A stretch of DNA of 64,000 bases from assembly GCA_031373665.1 (NCBI GenBank), contig JANMMZ010000009.1, positions 62,001-126,000 on the forward strand, read 5' to 3'. The position numbers were made by a program, and so were the translations under genes. Shown here piece after piece: positions 19,763 to 28,100 of the stretch; the first letter of the stretch is position 1; the number at the start of each line of letters is the position of its first letter. The notes under the pieces were generated by a model. It was not told where the DNA came from, did no database searches, and saw only the letters and a program-made list of their open reading frames with translations. This DNA comes from M3007 sp031373665. GTDB taxonomy: Bacteria > Bacteroidota > Bacteroidia > Chitinophagales > Saprospiraceae.

Positions 19763-20893
19763 ATGAATATTATCCACTTTTCAGATACACACTTAGGCTA
19801 TCAAGCCTACGACTTGGTCACTCCCGAGGGCATCAATACCCGAGAGCAAGATGTTTATGATGCCTTTGAGCGTGTCGTGGATCGGATCGTGGCATTGCAA
19901 CCAGATTTGGTGATCCATTCTGGCGATTTTTTTCATCGGCCAAGCCCCTCCAACCGCGCTTTGACATTTGGATTGGAACAACTCAAGCGTATTTCGCGGC
20001 TTCATATTCCAGTCGTCATCATCTCAGGCAACCACGAAACGCCCAAAACGGTTTACAATAGCCCGATTTTGAGGGCACTTCAATCCATAGATCACGTAGT
20101 GCCTATCTTTGGGGAATCTGCCGAAGTACGGCGATTTGGTCAGGTAGCCATACATGGGGTTCCGCACATCAATGACAATGAACTGTTGTTCAATGCCTTA
20201 TCTGGTTTGCAACCCATGGAGGGAGCATTTAATATCCTCATGTTGCATACCTCATTGGGCAAACGCTACCTCATGGAGGAATATGGTGAGCGTATATTTC
20301 CGCCCGAATTTGAATCAAAATTGGAGGCATTTCAGTACATCGCCTTGGGGCATTGGCACAATTATCAGAAAATAAGCCTTCACGAAAATGCTTGGTATGC
20401 AGGGAGTACCGAGCGCATGAGCGATTCCGAAATTGGTACTGAAAAAGGTTTTATTGTCATTGAAGTATTAGACGAAAACCGATGCAATCTTCAGTTTGAA
20501 AGCATCAAAACCAGGCCTTGGCTCCGATTGGACATTTCACAATGCCATGAAAAAGCAGTGTCGGAATTATGGACAATCTTGGAAGGCTTCAAAATGAACC
20601 ACTCCACTGATCAGGCTATCCTTTCCTTAAATTTAGAAGGCATTAAGCCCGAACAATCCTTTGAACTAAGCACCAAAGCCCTCAAAAATTTGTTTCCTGA
20701 TGCCTTTAACCTGATTGTCAAGCGCAGTACATGGAATGACCGTACCCAAGATCGTACCCTCCGTGATGCCCAATTTGATAGCCTCGACCAATTATTTTTT
20801 GAATACGTATCCGCCAAATATCCCGAAGACGAAGCAACCAAAGCCAAGATTCTGGATCGGGCTATGCACTATTTTAGGGATTCAGATATTTGA
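19763..20893 (+). CDS. SbcD/Mre11-like DNA-repair metallophosphoesterase
   Basis: From ATG 19763 the protein has 376 residues. The calcineurin-type motifs appear in order: HFSDTHLG, SGDFFHRPSPS, ISGNHETP, MLHTSLG and ALGHWHN. Together they supply the two-metal site. The architecture (nuclease domain, then a capping domain) matches SbcD-type exonucleases, which process DNA ends with the SMC-like ATPase SbcC (known). No sbcC gene is adjacent in this window, so its partner must be elsewhere or it acts alone. Confidence 0.85.
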   Translation: MNIIHFSDTHLGYQAYDLVTPEGINTREQDVYDAFERVVDRIVALQPDLVIHSGDFFHRPSPSNRALTFGLEQLKRISRLHIPVVIISGNHETPKTVYNSPILRALQSIDHVVPIFGESAEVRRFGQVAIHGVPHINDNELLFNALSGLQPMEGAFNILMLHTSLGKRYLMEEYGERIFPPEFESKLEAFQYIALGHWHNYQKISLHENAWYAGSTERMSDSEIGTEKGFIVIEVLDENRCNLQFESIKTRPWLRLDISQCHEKAVSELWTILEGFKMNHSTDQAILSLNLEGIKPEQSFELSTKALKNLFPDAFNLIVKRSTWNDRTQDRTLRDAQFDSLDQLFFEYVSAKYPEDEATKAKILDRAMHYFRDSDI

Positions 20894-20941
20894 ATGGGTA
20901 TTCAAAATATCCCGTATTTTATTTACCCTAGTCTTTGAACA

Positions 20942-21388
20942 ATGTTTAAAACGCTTTATCATCAAGGGATTCCCGATGCGCAATTAATAGCACGAATTTC
21001 CGTTTTATATGAGGCTATTTTTGAAGTTCCTATGATGGAAAAAGTGGTATCGCGGTTTCACAACGAACCTGATGTGCTTGTTTTAATAATTTGTGATGAT
21101 ACAGGCACGGACTTGGGATATAAAATAGGTTACAGAAAAGATAACAAGACTTTTTATTCGTGGATTGGTGGAGTGTTGCCCCAGTTCAGAGGTGTCGGCC
21201 TTGGCCGCCAACTGATGCTCAAACAACACGAATGGTGCACCCAACAAGGCTATGAATACATAGAAACCAAAACCATGAACCGATGGCGCAACATGCTGAT
21301 CCTGAACCTTCAATGTGGATTTGAAATCACAGGTGTTTACACTGATGGAGATGGAATCAAAAAAATATTGATGCAAAAAAAACTATAA
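20942..21388 (+). CDS. GNAT-family N-acetyltransferase
   Basis: A 148-residue GNAT protein with the strand and acetyl-CoA loop SWIGGVLPQFRGVGLGRQLM and the C-terminal NMLILNLQCGFEITGVY. The substrate is unknown. It is unrelated in detail to the GNAT at 19222-19677. The next gene starts one base after its stop codon, so the two are probably co-transcribed. Confidence 0.85.
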   Translation: MFKTLYHQGIPDAQLIARISVLYEAIFEVPMMEKVVSRFHNEPDVLVLIICDDTGTDLGYKIGYRKDNKTFYSWIGGVLPQFRGVGLGRQLMLKQHEWCTQQGYEYIETKTMNRWRNMLILNLQCGFEITGVYTDGDGIKKILMQKKL

Positions 21389-21389
21389 G

Positions 21390-22436
21390 ATGCTCAAGCA
21401 ACTACACTTCACAATTACCTTGGTTTTCACGGTGCTTACCCTAAGCCTAACGGCTCAAAAACATGCTGATTGTGCCACGGCGATGGATATTTGTGAAAAG
21501 AAAAACTATAATATCAACAAAGCAAGCGGTGAGGGTCGCGACCTTTATGAAGCAGAGTTTATGTCGTGCTTTATGAATGGAAATAGAAAGGCGGGATCTG
21601 CCGAAGAAAATTCGACTTGGATCAAATTTGAGGTTGCACAAAGCGGTTCCCTATCATTTACGATCAAGCCCCATCAAAAAACGGACGATATTGACTTTGT
21701 CGTCTATCGGTTGGGTGATGGCACCTGCAAAACCAAGCAAGTTGTGCGGTGCATGGCCGCTGGTGCTGCTGAAGAAGATGCGAACAGCCCCTGCATGGGT
21801 GCTACTGGGTTGCGAGCCAAGGAATCCGACTATAGTGAAGATGCTGGATGTAGCGAAATGGGTGATAATACTTGGTTGGCACCACTAAAAGCCATAAAAG
21901 GGGAGAAATACATGATTTTGGTGAGTAATGTCACCACCGAAGGCCCTGGGTTCAGTATTAGTTTCAGCGGGTCAGCCATGCTACCTTGCGATATCAAAAA
22001 ACCTGCTAAAAAAATTACCCCCCCTCCGCAGCCCCTAAAACCTGTCCCTTCTCAACCATCCGCAGTGGTGGCTCCCAAGCCCCAACCCAACACCATCGGT
22101 GGCCGAGATGTAGAGATTGGGGAAGAACTCAAAGTAAAAAGCCGCAAAATAAAAGTAAAAATCTGGGATAGTCAAATAGAAGATGGTGATATCATATCCA
22201 TCTATATTGACCAAAAACTCGTCAAAAGTAGGATCTATTTGCGCTTAAAACCGCAAGAGTTTGAGTTTGATCTATCTGAAGGCAAAGAACATTACCTCAC
22301 CGTATATGCCGATGATTTCGGCAAAGCCGAACCCAACACCGCCATGATTTCTATCAATGATGGCTTTCAGGATCAAATTATTGATTTGGTGGCCGGCCGA
22401 AAAAAACAGGAGAGTGTGCGTATTGTGGTGGAGTAA
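21390..22436 (+). CDS. Secreted two-domain protein of unknown function
   Basis: I do not recognise a named family. The 348-residue product has a signal peptide (ending LTAQ near residue 22). A Cys-rich N-terminal domain follows (residues about 25-205: STWIKFEV, DDIDFVVYRLGDGTC, several paired cysteines), resembling pre-peptidase/CUB-like beta-sandwich domains of secreted Bacteroidota proteins. Then come a Pro/Lys hinge (about 208-235) and a C-terminal beta domain (VKIWDSQIEDGDIISIYID). It has no T9SS C-terminal signal, so a periplasmic or outer-membrane location is inferred. Confidence 0.7.
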   Translation: MLKQLHFTITLVFTVLTLSLTAQKHADCATAMDICEKKNYNINKASGEGRDLYEAEFMSCFMNGNRKAGSAEENSTWIKFEVAQSGSLSFTIKPHQKTDDIDFVVYRLGDGTCKTKQVVRCMAAGAAEEDANSPCMGATGLRAKESDYSEDAGCSEMGDNTWLAPLKAIKGEKYMILVSNVTTEGPGFSISFSGSAMLPCDIKKPAKKITPPPQPLKPVPSQPSAVVAPKPQPNTIGGRDVEIGEELKVKSRKIKVKIWDSQIEDGDIISIYIDQKLVKSRIYLRLKPQEFEFDLSEGKEHYLTVYADDFGKAEPNTAMISINDGFQDQIIDLVAGRKKQESVRIVVE

Positions 22437-22473
22437 TAAGTAACGGATAAACATAGGTTTATTCTGTTTTGGT

Positions 22474-22716
22474 GCTTACCTTCGTATTCACCCATTTATT
22501 GATGGCAATGGGAGAACCTCAAGATTGGTAATGAACCTAATATTACCCCAACATGGCTTCCCTTTGGCCATTATAGAGGGAGATTACGAAAGCCGTATGG
22601 GTTACTACAACGCGCTGGAAGCCGTCCAAGATCAAGAAGACAAAACCGTATTTATTGATTTTATTGCTCAAAAAGTGTTGTTGGGCTTGGAACGTTACAT
22701 TAAGTTGTTAGGTTAA
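22474..22716 (+). pseudogene. Fic-domain remnant (C-terminal fragment)
   Basis: The frame contains the intact Fic catalytic motif HPFIDGNGRTSR at 22489-22524 and the usual continuation (MNLILPQHGFPLAII, then YYNALEAVQ and a C-terminal helix), ending at TAA 22714. Nothing of the preceding ~150-200 residues of a Fic protein remains: an in-frame TAA sits at 22441 and the previous gene ends at 22436. The only ATG, at 22525, lies after the catalytic histidine, so a functional AMPylase is impossible. This is a 5'-deleted relic. Its 3' end overlaps the opposing helicase gene by four bases. Confidence 0.8.
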
Positions 22717-25070
22717 ACCACCTGCAATTTCGCAAACTTCAGCACAATCCTCCGCTCCGGAAGTTCATCATTTTCAAAGCGGATGGCAGCAATTTTATTG
22801 TCTTTGGTGCCTTCTACCCCCGTTATGAAGCCTTTACCAAATTTTAAATGCAATACTGTGATCCCTGCTTTGATTTCGTCGGGATGGGCTGATATAAAAC
22901 CTTCTGGGGCTACTTGAGTACCCATACCAGCTTTGGCCAATGGCCTCAAGCGTGGATTGGCGAAACTACCCGATACGCCCGATTTGGCACTTGAACTAGG
23001 GCTACTTCCTGTGCCACCGGGGCGACCTGCCCCAATACCACCCAAAAATTCGTAGTGTTTGACGTCTATTTCATCAAAAAAGCGAGAAGGTTCACTGATC
23101 CGTATTTGCCCAAAACGATAGCGGTTTTGAGCAAAACTAATGGTCAACAACGCTTTAGCACGAGTAATAGCGACATAAAATAAGCGACGCTCTTCGTCAA
23201 GGCCATTGGGATCGTCCATAGACATGAATGAAGGGAAAAGATTTTCTTCCAAACCCGTCACAAAAACGCTCTTAAACTCCAGCCCTTTGGCGGAGTGCAC
23301 ACTCATTAAAGTGATGTTATCATTTTCTTCCGGGTTTTGGTCAGCATCGGTCATCAAGGTGATGGTCTGCAAATAAGCAGACAAAGATCGGTCTTGGTCA
23401 GCACCTTCTATTTCGGGCGTTGGTGGTTGGTTGTTACCGTCGGCAAATTCGGAAATAGCATCCAGTACAGCATTGACGTTTTCCAACCTGCCAATACCTT
23501 CGGGACTGGTATCGGCTTTTAGGTTGTCTAAGAGACCTGATTTTCTGAGTATATCGGCGGCTAGTTTGAAGGCCGATTCTTTGGCCATTCGTTTCTGCCA
23601 ATCCAAGACGAGGGTACGGAAACCAGCCAACGATTTTTTTGCCCTGTCTGTGACATCCAAGTGGGGCGACATAATGGCTTCCCACATCGTAATATTATGG
23701 GCTCCCGCTATGGCACTTATTTTATCAATAGTGGCATCGCTGATGCCTCGAGTCGGGTAATTGATCACCCGCCTAAGGGCTTCTTCATCGCGGGCGTTCA
23801 CCGATAGACGCAGGTAAGCAACAAAATCTTTCACCTCTTTGCGTTGGTAAAATGATAGCCCCCCATACACCCTATAACTGAGGTTGAGGCGGCGCAAATG
23901 TTCTTCAAACTTACGACTTTGCGAATTGGTACGGTACAAGATCGCAATTTCAGAATTAGGGATGTGAAACCTGTTTTTTTGCTCCAATATAAGGTCGGCT
24001 ATGCGTCGGCCCTCTTCATCATCGGTGACACATTTTAGTACTTTTATCTTACTTTGGTCTTCTTTATCAGTCCAGATCGTCTTTTGTAGCTGTCTGCGAT
24101 TGTGCGAAATTACCTCATTCGCCGCTTGAACAATGTGATGGGTAGAGCGGTAATTTTGTTCCAATTTAAATGTTTTCAGGGCGGGATAATCCTTTTCAAA
24201 GTCCAGGATATTATCAATCGTGGCACCTCGGAAAGCATAGATGCTTTGAGCGTCGTCGCCTACCACAAATACATTTTCGCCGCTTCCCTCATACTTAACC
24301 AATCGCCGTAGGATGGCATACTGCAAAAAATTAGTATCTTGAAATTCGTCAACGTGGATATATTTGAAGCGTTGTTGGTATTTTTCGACCACATTGTCAG
24401 GGTTTTCTCGAAACAACCGATATAATTGAAACAAAAGGTCATCAAAATCCATGGCTCCAGCCCTAGCGCAACGACCCATGTATTTTTCGTAAATATCGGC
24501 AATGTATGGCCTCCGCGCTGCGATGTCTTCTTGCATCATCGTAGTATTGTCGCGATAGCCCTTAGGGCTCATCAAATTGCTTTTGGCCAATGAAATCCGC
24601 GACCTGATTGCCGAAACATTATAGGCTTGCGGATCAAGGTTCATTTCCTTGATAATGGCCCTCAATACGGAGCTGGTATCATCAGAATCATAAATAGAAA
24701 ACGAAGATGGAAACCCAATTTTGGAGGCTTCTGCCCTCAATATCCGCGCAAAAACAGCGTGAAAAGTACCAGCCCAAACAGAATGTGCCTTCGGCCCCAC
24801 GACTTCTGCAATCCGCTCTTTCATTTCACGGGCGGCCTTATTGGTAAAAGTCAAAGTGAGTATTTCCCAAGGGGGCACCCCACTGAGTATTAAATTGGCA
24901 ATACGGTAAGTCAACACCCGTGTTTTGCCCGAGCCGGGCCCAGCAATCACTAAAATAGGCCCTTCCGTGGTGGTCACGGCCGCCCTTTGTACGGCATTGA
25001 GTTCGTCTAATTGTAGCACAGTATGTATCTGATTGGTACTAATTGGAAAAAGATCCACAAAAATACGCAA
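22713..25070 (-). CDS. UvrD/PcrA-type ATP-dependent DNA helicase
   Basis: The 785-residue product is a superfamily 1A helicase with all core motifs: Walker A GPGSGKT (residues 44-50), DEFQDTN, GDDAQSIYAFRGA, QNYRS, SVHSAKGLEF and VAITRA. A C-terminal Tudor-like domain (VLHLKFGKGFITGVEG) is of the kind that contacts RNA polymerase in PcrA. It unwinds DNA 3'-5' in repair and conflict resolution (known). A GTG at 25019 is a possible later start giving the usual short PcrA N-terminus, and a minus-strand TATTTTTG box at 25058-25065 would fit that. It is divergent from dnaE. Confidence 0.93.
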   Translation of the reverse strand: MRIFVDLFPISTNQIHTVLQLDELNAVQRAAVTTTEGPILVIAGPGSGKTRVLTYRIANLILSGVPPWEILTLTFTNKAAREMKERIAEVVGPKAHSVWAGTFHAVFARILRAEASKIGFPSSFSIYDSDDTSSVLRAIIKEMNLDPQAYNVSAIRSRISLAKSNLMSPKGYRDNTTMMQEDIAARRPYIADIYEKYMGRCARAGAMDFDDLLFQLYRLFRENPDNVVEKYQQRFKYIHVDEFQDTNFLQYAILRRLVKYEGSGENVFVVGDDAQSIYAFRGATIDNILDFEKDYPALKTFKLEQNYRSTHHIVQAANEVISHNRRQLQKTIWTDKEDQSKIKVLKCVTDDEEGRRIADLILEQKNRFHIPNSEIAILYRTNSQSRKFEEHLRRLNLSYRVYGGLSFYQRKEVKDFVAYLRLSVNARDEEALRRVINYPTRGISDATIDKISAIAGAHNITMWEAIMSPHLDVTDRAKKSLAGFRTLVLDWQKRMAKESAFKLAADILRKSGLLDNLKADTSPEGIGRLENVNAVLDAISEFADGNNQPPTPEIEGADQDRSLSAYLQTITLMTDADQNPEENDNITLMSVHSAKGLEFKSVFVTGLEENLFPSFMSMDDPNGLDEERRLFYVAITRAKALLTISFAQNRYRFGQIRISEPSRFFDEIDVKHYEFLGGIGAGRPGGTGSSPSSSAKSGVSGSFANPRLRPLAKAGMGTQVAPEGFISAHPDEIKAGITVLHLKFGKGFITGVEGTKDNKIAAIRFENDELPERRIVLKFAKLQVV

Positions 25071-25118
25071 ACCTTTGGTTAGCGGCAGTGGATTTGCTAA
25101 TTTTTTACATTTCTATCC

Positions 25119-25146
25119 TTTGAAAATTAAAAAAATATTAACTTTG
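25119..25146 (+). promoter_or_regulatory. Bacteroidota promoter for dnaE
   Basis: TTTG at 25119-25122 and TAACTTTG at 25139-25146 are separated by 16 bases and lie 47 bases before the dnaE start codon. Confidence 0.55.
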
Positions 25147-25192
25147 CGCGTTGGGAATGGTCTTTAATCCTTCCCTCTTTTAAAAGTTTACT

Positions 25193-28100
25193 ATGAATTT
25201 CGCACACCTACACTGTCACACCCAGTTTTCTCTATTAGATGGAGCCGCCAGCATCCCCGGATTGTTCAAAAAAGCGGCTGCCGATGGCATGAAAGGGCTT
25301 GCCATCACCGATCATGGCAACATGTTTGGAGTATTTCAATTTGTGGCCGAGGCGGCTAAGCATGAAGGAGTCAAACCCATTGTTGGTTGTGAGTTTTATG
25401 TGGTGACTGACCGCCATAGGCGCACTTTTACCAAGGAAGATAAGGATAAACGATTCCACCAATTATTTTTAGCCAAAAACGCGGAGGGCTACAAGAACTT
25501 GGTCAAACTCTGCTCTTTGGGCTATATCCAAGGTTTGTATGGCAAATACCCGCGCATTGATAAAGAACTAATCCTTCAATACCATGAGGGGCTGATTGCC
25601 ACCACTTGTTGCATCGGTGCTATGGTGCCGCAGGCTATTTTAAAGAAGGATGAGGCAGCAGCAAAAAAAGAATTTGAGTGGTGGCTCGATTTGTTTGGAG
25701 AAGACTACTACATTGAGATCCAACGCCACAGTATGGCTGAGCAAGATCGGGTCAATGAGGTGTTGCTTCGGTGGGCGGATGAATATAAGGTCAAGGTGAT
25801 AGCCACCAACGACTCGCACTATATTGACCAAAAAGACTCCAATGCCCACGACATTTTGTTGTGTATCAACACTGGCGAAAAACAGGCAACCCCTGCCATT
25901 CGCGAGTTTATGGATGAAGGTACCGTGACGAAAGGTGGACGTTTTGCTTTCTGGAACGACCAATTTTACTTCAAGACCCAAGCGGAAATGAGTAAATTAT
26001 TCAGCGATGTACCCGCCGCGCTGGAAAACACCATTGAAATAGTAGATAAATGCGAGCATCTAAAACTCAAGAAAGACATACTACTACCGAATTTTGTCAT
26101 CCCCGACAATTATCAAACCCAAGATGATTATTTGAGGGATATGACTTATCTCGGTGCTAAAGAACGTTATCGAGAAATTACCCCAGAAATAGAAGACCGC
26201 CTTAATTTTGAATTGCACACGGTCAAAACAATGGGTTTTGCGGGATACTTCCTCATCGTAGCCGATTTTATCAAGGCTGGCCGCGACCTTGGGGTGTTCA
26301 TTGGCCCAGGTCGTGGTTCTGCGGCAGGAAGTGCGGTGGCATACTGTATCGGTATTACCAATATTGATCCTATTAAATATCAATTGCTGTTCGAGCGTTT
26401 CCTCAATCCAGATCGTAAATCAATGCCCGATATTGATACGGATTTTGACGACGAGGGCCGCCAAAAAGTAATTGATTATGTGGTAAATAAATACGGGAAA
26501 CAGCAAGTAGCCCAAATCGTGACTTATGGCACGATGGCCGCTAAAATGTCAATCAAAGACGTGGCGCGGGTACTCGACTTGCCCCTAGATCAAGCCAATG
26601 CTCTGGCAAAACTAGTACCTGACAAACCCGGTATTTCTTTGAACCGTGTGATTAAAGCCCCCCTTACAGGAGAGGGCTCTTTGTCAGAAAAAGAAGGATT
26701 GACGACCGAAGACTTAGACAATGCTCGCAAACTGCGTGAACACTTGGATGCTACGGGTACTGCCGAAAGCATGGTTTTGAAAGAAGCCTTGATCTTGGAA
26801 GGATCGGTGCGCGGTACAGGCGTACACGCGGCGGGCATAATCATTGCGCCCCACGACCTTACTGAAATCATCCCAGTGGCCACCGTCAAAGATTCAGACC
26901 TACTGCTCACCCAGTATGAAGGATCTATTATTGAAGATGCTGGCGTTATTAAAATGGACTTTTTGGGCCTTAAAACCCTCACTATCTTACGTGATGCCCT
27001 TCAACTAATTGAACAAAATCATGGTGTAAAAATCGTCATTGACGATATTCCTTTGGATGATGCTAAAACCTATGAACTGTATCAAAAAGGAGAAACCAAC
27101 GGCACTTTCCAGTTTGAAAGCGCAGGTATGCAAAAATACCTCCGCGAACTAAAACCCGATAAATTCGACGATTTGATCGCCATGAATGCCTTGTACAGAC
27201 CGGGCCCTCTGGAGTATATTCCCGATTTTATTGCCCGCAAACACAAACGACAAGAAGTAGTTTATGACATACCCGAAATGGAGGAATACCTCAAAGATAC
27301 TTTCGGGATCTGTGTCACGGGTGATACGATGGTGCACGATGCCACCACTGGCCAACAAGTTCGGATGGACCTCTTGGAAAAAGGTGTGGGCACATTCATG
27401 GTGCAGGGCGTTGACGAAAACTATGAACCAGCCAATGGATTGGTGACACACTGGATTTGTAATGGGCGGAAAGAAGTACTGGAGGTGACGCTGCGCAATG
27501 GAATTACGATAAAAATGACTCCTGATCACCAAGTTCTGACCGAATCTGGTTGGCAAGAAATTGGGACACTCGATCTTGGAGCATTCATTGCTACCCCACG
27601 CCGATTGGCGGCTGCAAAAATACAGAAAACCGATTGGCCAAAACTATATACCCTTGGATGCCTCATCGCTTTCGGGGCTTACAACCGCAAAACAGACATT
27701 CTTTCCTTTACAACCAGCCATATTGAATTGGCTGAATACTTCATTGACTGTGTCCTTGCTTTTGGCGACGTAATGCCAAGAGCCTTTACTTACGATAATG
27801 GCCTTCACCAAATAGAAATCAATGTTCAAACCTCCAAAGAGACCTCCCCAGTACGGGTCTTGATGGGCTCTGTACGGAAATGGCTATTAGACACCAATTC
27901 ATCCATGCCCATGTACCAGCACCGCAAGGTGCCGTCCTTTGTTTTTTCCTTGGACGACAAGGCCATTGCTGTGTTTTTGGCATCCCTATGGGATTGTGCT
28001 GGAGAGTTCAATGAGCACAACACGTATTACAAAACATTTTCGGAGCAATTAGCCCGTGAAGTGCAGACATTATTGCTTCGATTGGGTATTTTTTCCAGCG

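Noticed and set aside
22525..22716. Stand-alone 63-residue gene from ATG 22525
   Set aside because: The frame is the tail of a Fic domain whose catalytic motif lies upstream of this ATG, so it is better read as a pseudogene.
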